Origin: Tabrizicola sp.
GTDB taxonomy: Bacteria > Pseudomonadota > Alphaproteobacteria > Rhodobacterales > Rhodobacteraceae
NCBI RefSeq assembly: GCF_030694085.1
Contig: NZ_JAUXZE010000032.1
Span: 62,001 to 126,000, forward strand
Direction: 5' to 3'
DNA: 64,000 nucleotides
Under the pieces are notes generated by a model. That model ran no database searches. It worked only from the letters and a program-made list of their open reading frames with translations, and was not told the origin of the DNA. Of the stretch, positions 1 through 10,123 are shown piece by piece. Numbering within the stretch: position 1 is the stretch's first letter; each line of letters begins with the position of its first letter. The position numbers and the translations under genes are program-made.

Positions 1-1872
1 ACCCACAACGACAAGTTTCTTGCCATTCCCCTTGCGCCGGGTCTTCGGCACCGCGATCTCCCGCGCGCCTGAAAGATACTGGCCGGTCAGGCTGGCCGGA
101 TCGGCGGCCACCTGGGCGGGAGTGCCGTGGCTGACCACCATCCCGCCATGCACCCCGGCCCCCGGCCCCATGTCAAAAACGTAGTCCGCTTCTCGGATTG
201 CATCCTCGTCATGTTCCACCACCAGCACGGTGTTGCCGGCATCGCGCAGGTTCTTCAGCGTGGTGAGCAGGCGGTCGTTGTCGCGCTGGTGGAGGCCAAT
301 GGAGGGCTCGTCCAGCACATACAGCACGCCGGTCAGCCCGCTACCGATCTGCGAGGCAAGACGAATCCGCTGCGATTCCCCGCCCGAAAGCGTGCCCGCC
401 GCCCGGCTCATCGTCAGGTAGTTCAACCCGACATTCACAAGGAATCCAAGACGTTCGCGGATTTCCTTGAGAATGGCCTTGGCGATTTCGTTCTGCTGTT
501 TGGTCAGCGTTGCCGCCACGCCTTCGATCCAGGCGTAGGCCTCGGTGATTGACATCTGCACCACCTGGCCGACATGCACCGACGCGATCTTGACCGCCAG
601 CGCCTCGGGCTTCAGACGGTAGCCGCCGCAGGCCCCGCAGGCCCGATTCGACTGATACCGCTCCATCTCTTCGCGGCTCCAGGCAGAATCCGTCTCGCGG
701 TAGCGGCGTTCCATGTTGGGGATGATCCCCTCGTAGACCCGCTTGACCTGATAGACTCGCCCGCCCTCGTCATAGCGGAAGTCGATTTCCTCGCCCTTCG
801 ACCCGCGCAGGAACAGCTCTTTCACGCTGTCTGGCAGGTCCTTCCACTTGGCCTTCAGGTTGAAGCCGTAGTGTTTGGACAGCGCCTCCATTGTCTGCGT
901 CAGGTAGGGCGACTTCGACTTGGCCCAGGGCGCGATGGCGCCTTGCATCAGGGTCAGGTTCTGGTCGGGAACGACCAGGCGTTCGTCGAAGAACAGCTCC
1001 ATCCCCAACCCGTCACAGACCGGGCACGCGCCGAAGGGGGCGTTGAAGCTGAACAGGCGCGGCTCGATCTCTGCGATGGTGAAGCCGCTGACCGGGCAGG
1101 CGAATTTCTCGGAGTATGTGATGCGGACGGGGTCCGCGCCTTCGGCGACGTCGGCCATTTCGATGACCGCGATCCCGTCCGCCAGATTCAGCGCTGTGCG
1201 GAAGCTGTCGGCAAGGCGCGTCTCCAGCCCCTCGCGCACGACGATCCGGTCCACCACCACGTCGATGTTGTGGCGGAACTTCTTGTCCAGCGTCGGCGGT
1301 TCCTCCAATTCGTAGAAGGCACCGTTCACCTTGACGCGCTGGAAGCCCTGCTTGCGAAGCTCCAGGAACTCCTTCTTGTACTCGCCCTTCCTGTCCCGGA
1401 TGATCGGGGCGAGGAGATAGGCCCGCGTCCCCTCCTCCATCGCCATCACGGCGTCCACCATGTCCTGCACCTGCATCGCGGTGATCGGCAGGCCGGTCGC
1501 AGGGCTGTAGGGCGTGCCGACGCGGGCGAACAGAAGGCGCAGATAGTCGTAGATCTCGGTCACCGTCCCGACGGTGGACCGCGGGTTCTTCGAGGTCGTC
1601 TTCTGTTCTATGGAAATGGCAGGCGACAGGCCCGAGATGTGGTCGACATCCGGCTTGCCCATCATGTCCAGAAACTGCCGGGCATAGGCCGACAGCGATT
1701 CGACATAGCGGCGCTGGCCCTCGGCATAGATCGTGTCGAAGGCCAGGCTGGATTTCCCCGATCCCGACAGCCCGGTGATCACCACCAGCTGATCGCGCGG
1801 GATCGAGACATCCACGCCTTTCAGGTTGTGTTCGCGCGCACCGCGCACTTCGATGAACTTCTGTTCCGCCAT
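1..1872 (-). CDS. uvrA: UvrABC excision nuclease subunit A (3' end outside window)
   Basis: DNA-damage recognition ATPase of nucleotide excision repair; it loads UvrB onto lesions in the cytoplasm. Translating the minus strand from the ATG at 1872 gives [20 protein letters not shown], then the Walker A motif GLSGSGKSS at about residue 32, the UvrB-binding/insertion region, zinc-finger cysteine pairs (CPVSGF...CPVCDG and CGACGG), the second-domain ABC signature LSGGESQR and the Walker B/H-loop segment [14 protein letters not shown]...VVEHDED. 624 codons are present without a stop; the family is about 950 residues, so the C-terminus lies beyond position 1. A LexA-type box lies 67 nt upstream of the start, so SOS induction is expected. 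Identity is certain; only completeness is limited. Confidence 0.97.
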   Translation of the reverse strand, partial: MAEQKFIEVRGAREHNLKGVDVSIPRDQLVVITGLSGSGKSSLAFDTIYAEGQRRYVESLSAYARQFLDMMGKPDVDHISGLSPAISIEQKTTSKNPRSTVGTVTEIYDYLRLLFARVGTPYSPATGLPITAMQVQDMVDAVMAMEEGTRAYLLAPIIRDRKGEYKKEFLELRKQGFQRVKVNGAFYELEEPPTLDKKFRHNIDVVVDRIVVREGLETRLADSFRTALNLADGIAVIEMADVAEGADPVRITYSEKFACPVSGFTIAEIEPRLFSFNAPFGACPVCDGLGMELFFDERLVVPDQNLTLMQGAIAPWAKSKSPYLTQTMEALSKHYGFNLKAKWKDLPDSVKELFLRGSKGEEIDFRYDEGGRVYQVKRVYEGIIPNMERRYRETDSAWSREEMERYQSNRACGACGGYRLKPEALAVKIASVHVGQVVQMSITEAYAWIEGVAATLTKQQNEIAKAILKEIRERLGFLVNVGLNYLTMSRAAGTLSGGESQRIRLASQIGSGLTGVLYVLDEPSIGLHQRDNDRLLTTLKNLRDAGNTVLVVEHDEDAIREADYVFDMGPGAGVHGGMVVSHGTPAQVAADPASLTGQYLSGAREIAVPKTRRKGNGKKLVVVG

Positions 1873-1938
1873 GACCGACCCCAAAGGTGCAGGCGCAAGA
1901 CATAGGACGGTTTGGCTGAGTCTCCAACCGGAAAAAGT

Positions 1939-1953
1939 GAACGGAACATGAAC
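1939..1953 (-). promoter_or_regulatory. SOS (LexA) box upstream of uvrA
   Basis: On the plus strand the sequence is GAAC-ggaacat-GAAC, read on the uvrA strand as GTTC-N7-GTTC. This direct repeat is the known LexA operator of Rhodobacter and other Alphaproteobacteria. It lies 67 nt upstream of the uvrA start codon and in the same intergenic region as the divergent rhodanese gene. The match is seen directly; LexA control is inferred. Confidence 0.8.
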
Positions 1954-2032
1954 ATGATCAAAGCGCAAGAAAGGGGCTTCAAATCTTCATCTTCCAAGCT
2001 ATATAGGTGAAAACCCAAACCCGAGGTGATCC

Positions 2033-2392
2033 ATGCTCAATTTCCTGCGTAGCGGCCAATCTGCCCCCCGCCCTTCCCTGTCGGACGTCCTGCAGCAGGT
2101 CTCCGAAGGCAAGATGCTGCTGATCGACGTCCGTGAGGTGGCCGAAGCGAAGGCCTCTGGCATCGCCGAGGGCGCAAGGCTGATTCCGCTGTCGCTTTTG
2201 CCGCTGAAATGTGACCCGCGCCAGCCGGGCTGCGAGCTGCCGCAGGGAGTGCCGGTGGCGGTCTACTGCGCCTCGGGCGGGCGGTCGGGAATGGCGGCGG
2301 ATACCCTGGCAAGGATGGGCTATGGCGAGGTGACGAACCTTGGCGGCCTGCGCGATCTTGCGGCGGGCGGCTGCAAGGTGGTGGCGCTGTAA
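2033..2392 (+). CDS. Single-domain rhodanese-like protein
   Basis: 119-residue single rhodanese domain, predicted cytoplasmic sulfurtransferase. The active-site loop is Y-C79-ASGGRSG, with the nucleophilic Cys in place; the N-terminal half contains the usual LLIDVRE strand. No signal peptide is evident. The ATG at 2033 is the natural start. A possible promoter precedes it, with TTCAAA at 1978-1983 and TATATA at 2000-2005 (16-nt gap). It is divergent from uvrA and its stop codon abuts that of the convergent MFS gene with no gap. The sulfur acceptor cannot be told from sequence. Confidence 0.85.
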   Translation: MLNFLRSGQSAPRPSLSDVLQQVSEGKMLLIDVREVAEAKASGIAEGARLIPLSLLPLKCDPRQPGCELPQGVPVAVYCASGGRSGMAADTLARMGYGEVTNLGGLRDLAAGGCKVVAL

Positions 2393-3607
2393 TCAGGCCA
2401 GCCGCTCTCGCCGAGCCTTCTGCACCGCGTGGACCGCGATGCCGATGGCGCACAGGGTGAGGGCGGCGACTGCAAGACCCGCCGGTCCGGCGCTGGCCAG
2501 CAGCGCCGCCAGGACCGGCGTGCCGGTGGTGGTGCCCAGGTTCCCCAGCTGGGCCACCGCCCCGGCAGCACGAGCGCGATCATCCGCGCTTGCATTGAGT
2601 TCCGGGATCGAGGCGAAGCTGGCACCCTGCACGATCCCCAGTGCCGCCGACAGCAGGAAGCCGCCCGCCACCATCCCCGCCCCCTGCCCCCAGAACAGCC
2701 ACAGCAGCAGGAAGCCGGGCATGGCGACGGCATAGCCGGACTGGACCAGGCGGACCGCGGACATCCGGCCCAGCAGCCTTACCCCCAGAGTCAGTGACAC
2801 GGCGATCGAGACCAGCGGCATCCCCGCGGCGATCAGGGCGCGGTGAGTCTGGGGCGTTTCGGGTGGCAGCAGGGTCAGGACCGCGACGTACAGGAAGGTA
2901 TAGCAGCAGAACCCCATCGCAGGCGCGGCCAGGCGGGGGGACAGGTAGATGGCGGCGTGCTGGGCCAGAAGGTTGCCCATCGGCAGCGCAACCCCGCGCG
3001 GATCGGGGGGCAGGGTCACCGCAAGGATCGCCGCGAGGGCAGCCATATAGGCGGCATGGCCAAGGAACAGGCCGATGGGCGTGGTGTGCGGGCCGATGAG
3101 GGCAAGGATGGTGTAGGTCACGCCGAAAAAGCTGGACCAGAGGGTCATCGCCAGCGGCCTGCGCTGTTCGGGGGCAAGGGCGGCGATCATCGTCGGGCCG
3201 ACGACGACGATGGCCAGGTGGCTTGCACCCTCGATGATCCGGCTGGCCAGCATCAGGGGGTAGGCGGGCATCAGGGATTGCAGGGCGGACATCGCGGCCC
3301 CGGCGGCCAGGGCGGCGACAATGGCGCGGCGCGGGCCGATGCGGGCGACCAGCAATCCGGCGGTCGTGCCGAAGATCAGGCCAACCATCCCGACGATCGA
3401 GACGACGAGGCCGAGGGCGACCTCTCCATTCCCGCCGTAGCTGGCGCGAAGGGACTCATAGAGAATCGAGATCTTGCCGAACTGGGCTGCGGCGCCAAGG
3501 CCGGCGCACCACAGAAGAAGGACGAGAAACATGGGGGGCAGCGGGCGCATGGGGCAGTCGTAGCGGGAATGGCGGCGGGATGCCAGTGGGGTGTCCACAG
3601 TGGACAT
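2393..3607 (-). CDS. MFS transporter
   Basis: Inner-membrane transporter of the major facilitator superfamily with about 12 hydrophobic segments beginning at MRPLPPMFLVLLLWCAGLG; the short basic loop ARIGPRRA after the third segment fits the MFS loop 2-3 position. The substrate is unknown. Start choice is uncertain: ATG at 3607 has a weak upstream AAGG and adds a 19-residue polar leader (MSTVDTPLASRRHSRYDCP), while ATG at 3550 begins directly at the first membrane segment. If 3607 is used, the first five codons lie inside the 15-bp palindrome at 3592-3606. Convergent with the rhodanese gene. Confidence 0.85.
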   Translation of the reverse strand: MSTVDTPLASRRHSRYDCPMRPLPPMFLVLLLWCAGLGAAAQFGKISILYESLRASYGGNGEVALGLVVSIVGMVGLIFGTTAGLLVARIGPRRAIVAALAAGAAMSALQSLMPAYPLMLASRIIEGASHLAIVVVGPTMIAALAPEQRRPLAMTLWSSFFGVTYTILALIGPHTTPIGLFLGHAAYMAALAAILAVTLPPDPRGVALPMGNLLAQHAAIYLSPRLAAPAMGFCCYTFLYVAVLTLLPPETPQTHRALIAAGMPLVSIAVSLTLGVRLLGRMSAVRLVQSGYAVAMPGFLLLWLFWGQGAGMVAGGFLLSAALGIVQGASFASIPELNASADDRARAAGAVAQLGNLGTTTGTPVLAALLASAGPAGLAVAALTLCAIGIAVHAVQKARRERLA

Positions 3608-3663
3608 CTTCGCCTTGCGCTGCGATTTCAACAGCTTGCTCGCGGGCGTTCAGAATTTCTTAA
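3592..3663. promoter_or_regulatory. Composite palindrome element, copy 1
   Basis: Perfect palindrome TGTCCAC-A-GTGGACA (3592-3606), followed at fixed distances by TTTCAA (3626-3631) and a TTCA-N7-TTAA block (3649-3663) resembling a CtrA binding site. The same three blocks recur with identical spacing at 36265-36336 and 37548-37619. Just beyond it lies another 13-bp palindrome, AACACC-T-GGTGTT (3662-3674). It lies between the MFS gene and the divergent secreted HEMVH protein. Confidence 0.6.
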
Positions 3664-3770
3664 CACCTGGTGTTTCCCCAGTCGGCCCGGCTGCAGCGAT
3701 GTCACAAAACGTGACTACACAGTTTCATGTCAGACTTGCAAAGATCTGATGAAGCTTCAGCATAAGTTTC

Positions 3771-4238
3771 ATGAACCGCCTTTGCGCCGCCCTGCTTTTC
3801 GTCCCGGTGCTGCATTGCCCTCCGGCCAGCGCGGCGGACCTGTGCCCGCTGGTGGCCGAGCTGAATCTGGTGTTGGCGGACAGCACCGGCTACCGCGCAA
3901 TCGCTTGCCCCCGGATCGGGTTCTCGATCCTGGACGGCCAGCCGGGGATGCGCTCGCAAGCCGGGGCCTATTTCCCCGAAACGGGCCGGATCGAGCTGGC
4001 CCCGGACCTAGACCTGACCACGGCCTACGGCCAAAGCTTCCTGCTGCACGAGATGGTCCATGCCGCCCAGTTCGCCCACGGCGCGGACAAAGGGGCGCGC
4101 TGCCCCGCGGCGCTGGAGGCCGAGGCCTACCGGGTCCAGGCACAGTTCCTGCAAGAAGCCGGGCTGATGCGCGATGCGCTGCTGACCCGGATGCTGGGCG
4201 ACCAGCTTGGCCAGTGCGGCGCACAACCGGACTACTGA
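3771..4238 (+). CDS. Secreted HExxH protein, DUF6647-like
   Basis: 155 residues with an N-terminal signal peptide (MNRLCAALLFVPVLHCPPASA, cleavage near residue 21) and a HEMVH zinc-metallopeptidase signature at residues 93-97, followed about 20 residues later by Glu residues in ALEAEAYRVQAQFL that could give the third zinc ligand. The form resembles the DUF6647 family, whose function is not established. Several Cys residues (25, 46, 111 and near the C-terminus) would allow disulfides in the periplasm. A peptidase role is inferred from the motif only. The next gene downstream is convergent, with one base between the stop codons. Confidence 0.75.
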   Translation: MNRLCAALLFVPVLHCPPASAADLCPLVAELNLVLADSTGYRAIACPRIGFSILDGQPGMRSQAGAYFPETGRIELAPDLDLTTAYGQSFLLHEMVHAAQFAHGADKGARCPAALEAEAYRVQAQFLQEAGLMRDALLTRMLGDQLGQCGAQPDY

Positions 4239-4239
4239 G

Positions 4240-4796
4240 TCACGCCTTCTGTGCCATCGCCCAGGTGACGACGGGGAAGTCCGGGTCGTTGGTCAGGTCG
4301 TCATCGTCGCGCACGTCGGGGGGCCAGGGGACCTCGAGGTTCCGCTGCGCGACATGGCGGTTGCCCCATTGGAAGCTTTGCACCCGGTCCGCCTCGAACC
4401 CGCCCTCGATCAGCAGGTTCTTCAAGCCCCGCGCGGTCCAGCGCGAGCAGTCCACCGGGGCACCGTGGAAGGGGGCGAAGAACGGAACGGCGACCCAGAA
4501 CCAGCCGCCCGAGCGCAGCATCCGGTAAATGTTGCGAGTGGCGGCATAGGGGCGATCCAGATGCTCCCACACCTGGTTCGCCATGATCAGGTCAAAGCGG
4601 ACAACCTTGCCCGCCTCGTCCAGCATCGGCCCCTTGCAGGGGTCGAACATCCAGCGATTCACGCAACGATATCTGCGAAACGGGAAGGATTGTCCCCATT
4701 TGCCTGACAACTCCAGGACGTCCAGCGTTTCAGGGCCAAGACTGGTGATCCAATCCCGGCTTTCCTTCTGCATGACGACCCGGTTCAGCGACCGCA

Positions 4797-4797
<1 letters not shown>
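4240..4797 (-). CDS. Class I SAM-dependent methyltransferase
   Basis: 185-residue small methyltransferase. It carries a motif-I-like strand (LDVLELSGKWG), then FDLIMANQVWEHLDRP, the typical post-motif strand ending in an acidic/His region, and the MLRSGGWFWVAVPFF segment seen in Methyltransf_11-type proteins. The substrate is unknown. Its ATG overlaps the lpd stop codon (TGATG on the minus strand), so translation is probably coupled to lpd. No signal peptide. Confidence 0.8.
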
Positions 4798-6194
<1,397 letters not shown>

Positions 6195-6270
6195 CTTTCC
6201 CTCCTCCAGAAAAAGTAGTTTGCCATTAAACTATCTGCCAAACCCAAGCAACATTGGTGCTGCTGTGGGC

Positions 6271-6870
6271 CTATGCGTCAGGCGCATGGCTTTCCTCCTG
6301 CTCGGCCTTCAGGCGATTGACCAGGGCGGGATAGGCGCCAGCGTCGAGGAAGGCCTGTTCCTCGGGCGTGGTCATGCGCCCCAGCGCGGCGTTGCGAAAC
6401 GGGAAGCGGCCAAAGCGGGCGATGATCTCGCGGTGGGCGCGTGCGTGCAGCAGATAATCCGCATCCTCGACCATGCGGGCCGAGTAAAGTTCGACCGACC
6501 ATTCCTGGTCGGACAGATCCTCGGAGTGTTCGAAAGGCAGGTAGAAGAAGGTGCGTTCGGGTTCGGGCACCGCAATGTCCCAGCCAAGCGCCACGGCGCG
6601 GCGGGCGGCGGCGCGGGCGCGGGGGTCGGTGGCGAAGGCGCGCGCCTCGCCGCGGAACATGTTGCGGGGGAACTGGTCGGTGAGCACAAGGTAGGCAAGC
6701 GTTCCGGCGGGCCCTTCGACCCAGTGGTCCAGGCCCCCGTCGTGGGCTGCCTGCCAGAGGTCGAGGAAACGGTCACGGCAGGCCGCGTCCACGGCCTCGC
6801 CGCCGGTGAACCAGCCCTTCGGGCCGATCTCGGTTATCCAGAAGTCCAGCACCTCGACCGGGTCAGACAT
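6271..6870 (-). CDS. DUF924 family protein
   Basis: 199 residues starting MSDPVEVLDFW, chosen because a GGGAGG Shine-Dalgarno sequence lies just upstream and the preceding in-frame residues look non-coding. The family's signatures are present: LDFWITEIGPKGWF, LVLTDQFPRNMFRG, FFYLPFEHSED and FGRFPFRNAALGR. DUF924 proteins are helical and related to TPR-like folds; their biochemical role is unknown. It lies alone between lpd and an MFS gene on the same strand. Confidence 0.88.
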   Translation of the reverse strand: MSDPVEVLDFWITEIGPKGWFTGGEAVDAACRDRFLDLWQAAHDGGLDHWVEGPAGTLAYLVLTDQFPRNMFRGEARAFATDPRARAAARRAVALGWDIAVPEPERTFFYLPFEHSEDLSDQEWSVELYSARMVEDADYLLHARAHREIIARFGRFPFRNAALGRMTTPEEQAFLDAGAYPALVNRLKAEQEESHAPDA

Positions 6871-6931
6871 GGGGGCCTCCCTGCTTTGGCAAAGCCTTGC
6901 AGGGTTCGGGCGGCGCTGCAACCCGAAGATG

Positions 6932-8182
6932 TCAGGCGGCGTCCTTGCGCGGGGGGTCGTCCTTGGCGGCATCGTCCAGCACCGCTTCGACCGCAAGCGG
7001 AGAGGTCCCCAGCGTCACACCGCGGAAGGCGCCCGACACGCTGGGCGCGGCGCGGCGCGTCATGCGGTACAGCGCATAGGCGGCAAGTGCGGCATAGAGC
7101 AGGCCGATGAACAGGAAGAAGCCCGGGGGACCGACCTGTTCCATCATCCAGCCGGTCGAGGTCGGGCCGAAGATCGCGCCGAAGCCGTTCAGGAAGATGA
7201 GACCGGCCGAGGCGCCCGCCATCTGGTCGCGGGGCAGGAAGTCGTTCGTGTAGGCGATCAGGAGGGCATAGACCGGGTTGGTGATGCCGCCCAGGATCAC
7301 GGCGATGCCGACCAGGGCGGGGAAGGACAGTGGCAGCACCGCGGCGGCCAGCATCGCCACGGCGGCAGCGGCCGAAAGCCCGGTGATCAGCGTGCGCCGG
7401 TCCATTCGGTCCGAGGCCCAGCCGATCGGATATTGCAGGAAAAGCCCGCCGACATACATCGCGCCGACGAAGACCGAGATCTGCCCCAGCGTCAGCCCTT
7501 CCTGCGCGCCCCAGACCGAGGCCATGCCGAACATGGCAGAGAAGACGCCTCCGGTCAGCAGCATGCCCACGCAGCCGAGCGGCGAGATGCGGAAGAGGCG
7601 GGCAAAGGAGACGCGGCGCGTGCTGTCGAATTCGGGCGCGGGCGTGGGGGCCAGAAGGATCGGCATGAAGGCGAGCGAGACAAGGACAGAGGGCAGGATG
7701 AACAGCGCAAAGCCGGTGGGGTCGGGCAGGTTCAGCAGCACCTGGCTGGCGATGATCCCGATCATCTGCACGATCATGTACGCCGACAGCGCCTGGCCCC
7801 GCGTCTCGTTCGAGGCGGTGTTGTTGATCCAGCTTTCGGCGGTGATGTAGATGCCGGAAAAGCAGAAGCCCGCCAGCACGCGCAGGGCGGTCCAGACCAC
7901 CCAGTCGGGGTAGACCGGGTAGATCACCAGGATCGCCGAAATGAGTGATCCAAGCGCGGCAAAGACGCGCACATGGCCGACGCCGCGGATCATCCGGGGC
8001 GCGGCCCACGAGCCGAACAGGAACCCCAGGAAGTAGGCGGCCATCACGTAGGAGAGCTGATAGGTGGTGAACCCCTCCAGATTGCCGCGGATACCCAGAA
8101 GCGTGCCCTGGATGCCATTGCCGACCATCAGAAGCATGATGCCCATCAGAAGCGGCCAGGAATGGGAGAGGACCTTGAGCAT
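6932..8182 (-). CDS. MFS transporter
   Basis: 416 residues from the ATG at 8182, which has an AGGAAC ribosome site and starts directly at the first hydrophobic segment (MLKVLSHSWPLLMGIMLLMV). About 12 membrane segments; loop motif GWASDRMDRRTLI between segments 8 and 9 matches MFS loop symmetry, and the C-terminus is a cytoplasmic polar tail of about 40 residues. It resembles the YcaD-like branch with SYVMAAYFLGFLFGSW. Substrate unknown. The longer in-frame extension to 8326 lacks membrane character and is not preferred. Confidence 0.87.
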   Translation of the reverse strand: MLKVLSHSWPLLMGIMLLMVGNGIQGTLLGIRGNLEGFTTYQLSYVMAAYFLGFLFGSWAAPRMIRGVGHVRVFAALGSLISAILVIYPVYPDWVVWTALRVLAGFCFSGIYITAESWINNTASNETRGQALSAYMIVQMIGIIASQVLLNLPDPTGFALFILPSVLVSLAFMPILLAPTPAPEFDSTRRVSFARLFRISPLGCVGMLLTGGVFSAMFGMASVWGAQEGLTLGQISVFVGAMYVGGLFLQYPIGWASDRMDRRTLITGLSAAAAVAMLAAAVLPLSFPALVGIAVILGGITNPVYALLIAYTNDFLPRDQMAGASAGLIFLNGFGAIFGPTSTGWMMEQVGPPGFFLFIGLLYAALAAYALYRMTRRAAPSVSGAFRGVTLGTSPLAVEAVLDDAAKDDPPRKDAA

Positions 8183-8357
8183 CGTCGTTCCTGCCGCGCC
8201 GGAGTTGCGACCTGCCTGCCCGAAGTTTCGGCACAAGGCAAGCGCACGGCATTGTTTTGTCCTGACGTTGGACTGCGGTCGGATTGTATCGGTCACACCT
8301 GTTGAAATCGACGGCGGGCCTCCCACCTAAGCCCGAAGCACAACCGGGAGACAGGCA

Positions 8358-9086
8358 ATGACCGACCAGAACGCGCGGACCACCCGCGACCGCTTTGATG
8401 GTGTGCTGGATGCCGAAGAGCTGGCCTCGGCCCGGGCCTCGGGCGCCAGGCTGGCCTATTGCCCGTTGCAGCAGGGCTGGGTGCACCATGCAGAGGACGA
8501 AGATGACACGGCGCCGCCGCTGTCCTGGCAGATGGGCGTCCTGCGGCTGCACAAGCAGGTCACCGGCACCCCGGTCTATGCCCGGCCCCAGGCGCTGACC
8601 CTGCGGGTCTGGGTCGAGGATGATCTGGCAACCTACCGCGCCCTGATGAGCGACCCCAGTCTTTGGACCTTCATGCTGGAAGAACGGCCCGGATCGCTGG
8701 ACGAGGACACCGCGCGCGCGCTGATCGCCCTGTCGACCGAAGGCACGCACCACAAGGTGCGGGTGGCAAGCGTCGGCGGTCAGCCGGTGGGTCAGGTGCG
8801 GTTGGAATACGGCGCGAATTCCGCCGCGGCCGAACTGAGCTACTGGATCGGGGCGGCCCATCGCGGAAAAGGCTACGGCCGGCAGATGGTGCAGCGGTTT
8901 CTGGACCGGCTGGCAGTCCGAAAGCCGCACATCACCCGGATCGCCGCCCGCGTCCATCCGCAGAACTTGGCCTCTCAGCGGCTGCTTCTGGCGTGCGGCT
9001 TTCAGCCCTGCGACCGCGCCAGCCTGGGCCTTGCGCCACGCGGGAAGGACAAGGGCGACTGGGACGGCTTCGTCTTTACCCGCTAG
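8358..9086 (+). CDS. GNAT-family N-acetyltransferase
   Basis: 242 residues. The C-terminal two thirds (from about residue 82) form a GNAT domain of the RimJ/RimL type, with the acetyl-CoA loop [17 protein letters not shown] and the later [17 protein letters not shown] signature. The N-terminal 80 residues are an extra, less conserved region. A GGGAGA ribosome site lies upstream of the ATG. Its stop codon overlaps the stop codon of convergent queA by three bases. The acetyl acceptor is unknown. Confidence 0.82.
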   Translation: MTDQNARTTRDRFDGVLDAEELASARASGARLAYCPLQQGWVHHAEDEDDTAPPLSWQMGVLRLHKQVTGTPVYARPQALTLRVWVEDDLATYRALMSDPSLWTFMLEERPGSLDEDTARALIALSTEGTHHKVRVASVGGQPVGQVRLEYGANSAAAELSYWIGAAHRGKGYGRQMVQRFLDRLAVRKPHITRIAARVHPQNLASQRLLLACGFQPCDRASLGLAPRGKDKGDWDGFVFTR

Positions 9087-10123
9087 GCGTCGGGGATCAA
9101 GAGCGAGCTGTCACCGTAGCTGAAGAAGCGATAGCCCTCGCGGATGGCATGGGCATAGATGCGGCGGATGCGCTCTTCGCCCATCAGGGCCGAGACCAGC
9201 ATCATCAGCGTCGACTTCGGCAGATGAAAGTTGGTCATCAGCGCGTCCGTGACCCGGAAGCGGTAACCGGGATAGATGAAGATGTCGGTCTCACCCTCCC
9301 ACGGGTGCAGGACGCCATCCGCATCCGCCGCACTTTCGATCAGTCTCAGTGCCGTGGTGCCGACCGGGATCACCCGGCCCCCTGCCCGCTTCGTCGCATT
9401 GATCTCGGCCGCCGCTGCCGCCGTCACCCGGCCCCATTCGGCATGCATCCGGTGGGTCTTCACGTCCTCGACCTTCACCGGCAGGAAGGTGCCCGCGCCG
9501 ACATGCAGGGTGACTTCGGTGAAGTCGACGCCCTTCGCGGCCAGCGCCTTCAGCAAGTCCTCGTCAAAGTGAAGGGACGCCGTGGGCGCCGCGACAGCGC
9601 CGGAGTGGCGGGCAAAGACGGTCTGGTAATCGGTCCGGTCCTGGTCATCCGCAGCGCGCCTGGCCGCGATGTAAGGCGGCAGCGGCATGACCCCCGCCTT
9701 GGCGAGGGCGGTATCGAAGTCCTCGCCCGTCAGGTCGAATGTCAGCGTCAGGCCGGTTTCCGTCTTTTCGGCCACGGTGGCGGAAAGCCGGTCCGAAAAG
9801 CGGATCACCTCGCCCACCAGCACTTTGCGCAGGGGCTTTGCGAGGGCACGCCAGCCGACGGCCAGCGGCTCCAGCAGCGTGATCTCGACCTTGGCCACGG
9901 CATCCCCGCGCTGGCGGGTGCCGAACAGGCGGGCGGGCAGGACCTTGGTGTTGTTCAGGACCAGCCGGTCGCCGGGGTGGAAGATGTTCATAAGATCAAA
10001 GACATGCTTGTCACTGATCCGGTCGCCTTCGGCCAGCAGCAGCCGGGCGGACGTGCGGGGGCGGGCGGGCCGGGTGGCGATCAGCCCCTCGGGCAGGTCG
10101 AAGTCGAAATCGGAAAGTTTCAT
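9083..10123 (-). CDS. queA: tRNA preQ1(34) S-adenosylmethionine ribosyltransferase-isomerase
   Basis: Penultimate enzymes of queuosine synthesis: QueA transfers the ribosyl group of SAM to preQ1 at tRNA position 34. 346 residues, normal length. Recognised by [20 protein letters not shown] at the start, [33 protein letters not shown] and the C-terminal [18 protein letters not shown]...[12 protein letters not shown]. Its start codon overlaps the stop codon of the upstream AsmA-like gene by four bases (ATGA). Confidence 0.96.
   Translation of the reverse strand: MKLSDFDFDLPEGLIATRPARPRTSARLLLAEGDRISDKHVFDLMNIFHPGDRLVLNNTKVLPARLFGTRQRGDAVAKVEITLLEPLAVGWRALAKPLRKVLVGEVIRFSDRLSATVAEKTETGLTLTFDLTGEDFDTALAKAGVMPLPPYIAARRAADDQDRTDYQTVFARHSGAVAAPTASLHFDEDLLKALAAKGVDFTEVTLHVGAGTFLPVKVEDVKTHRMHAEWGRVTAAAAAEINATKRAGGRVIPVGTTALRLIESAADADGVLHPWEGETDIFIYPGYRFRVTDALMTNFHLPKSTLMMLVSALMGEERIRRIYAHAIREGYRFFSYGDSSLLIPDA

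Noticed and set aside
3591..3600. GTGTCCACA as a DnaA box
   Set aside because: Two mismatches to TTATCCACA and only in copy 1 of the palindrome; the palindromic symmetry explains it better.
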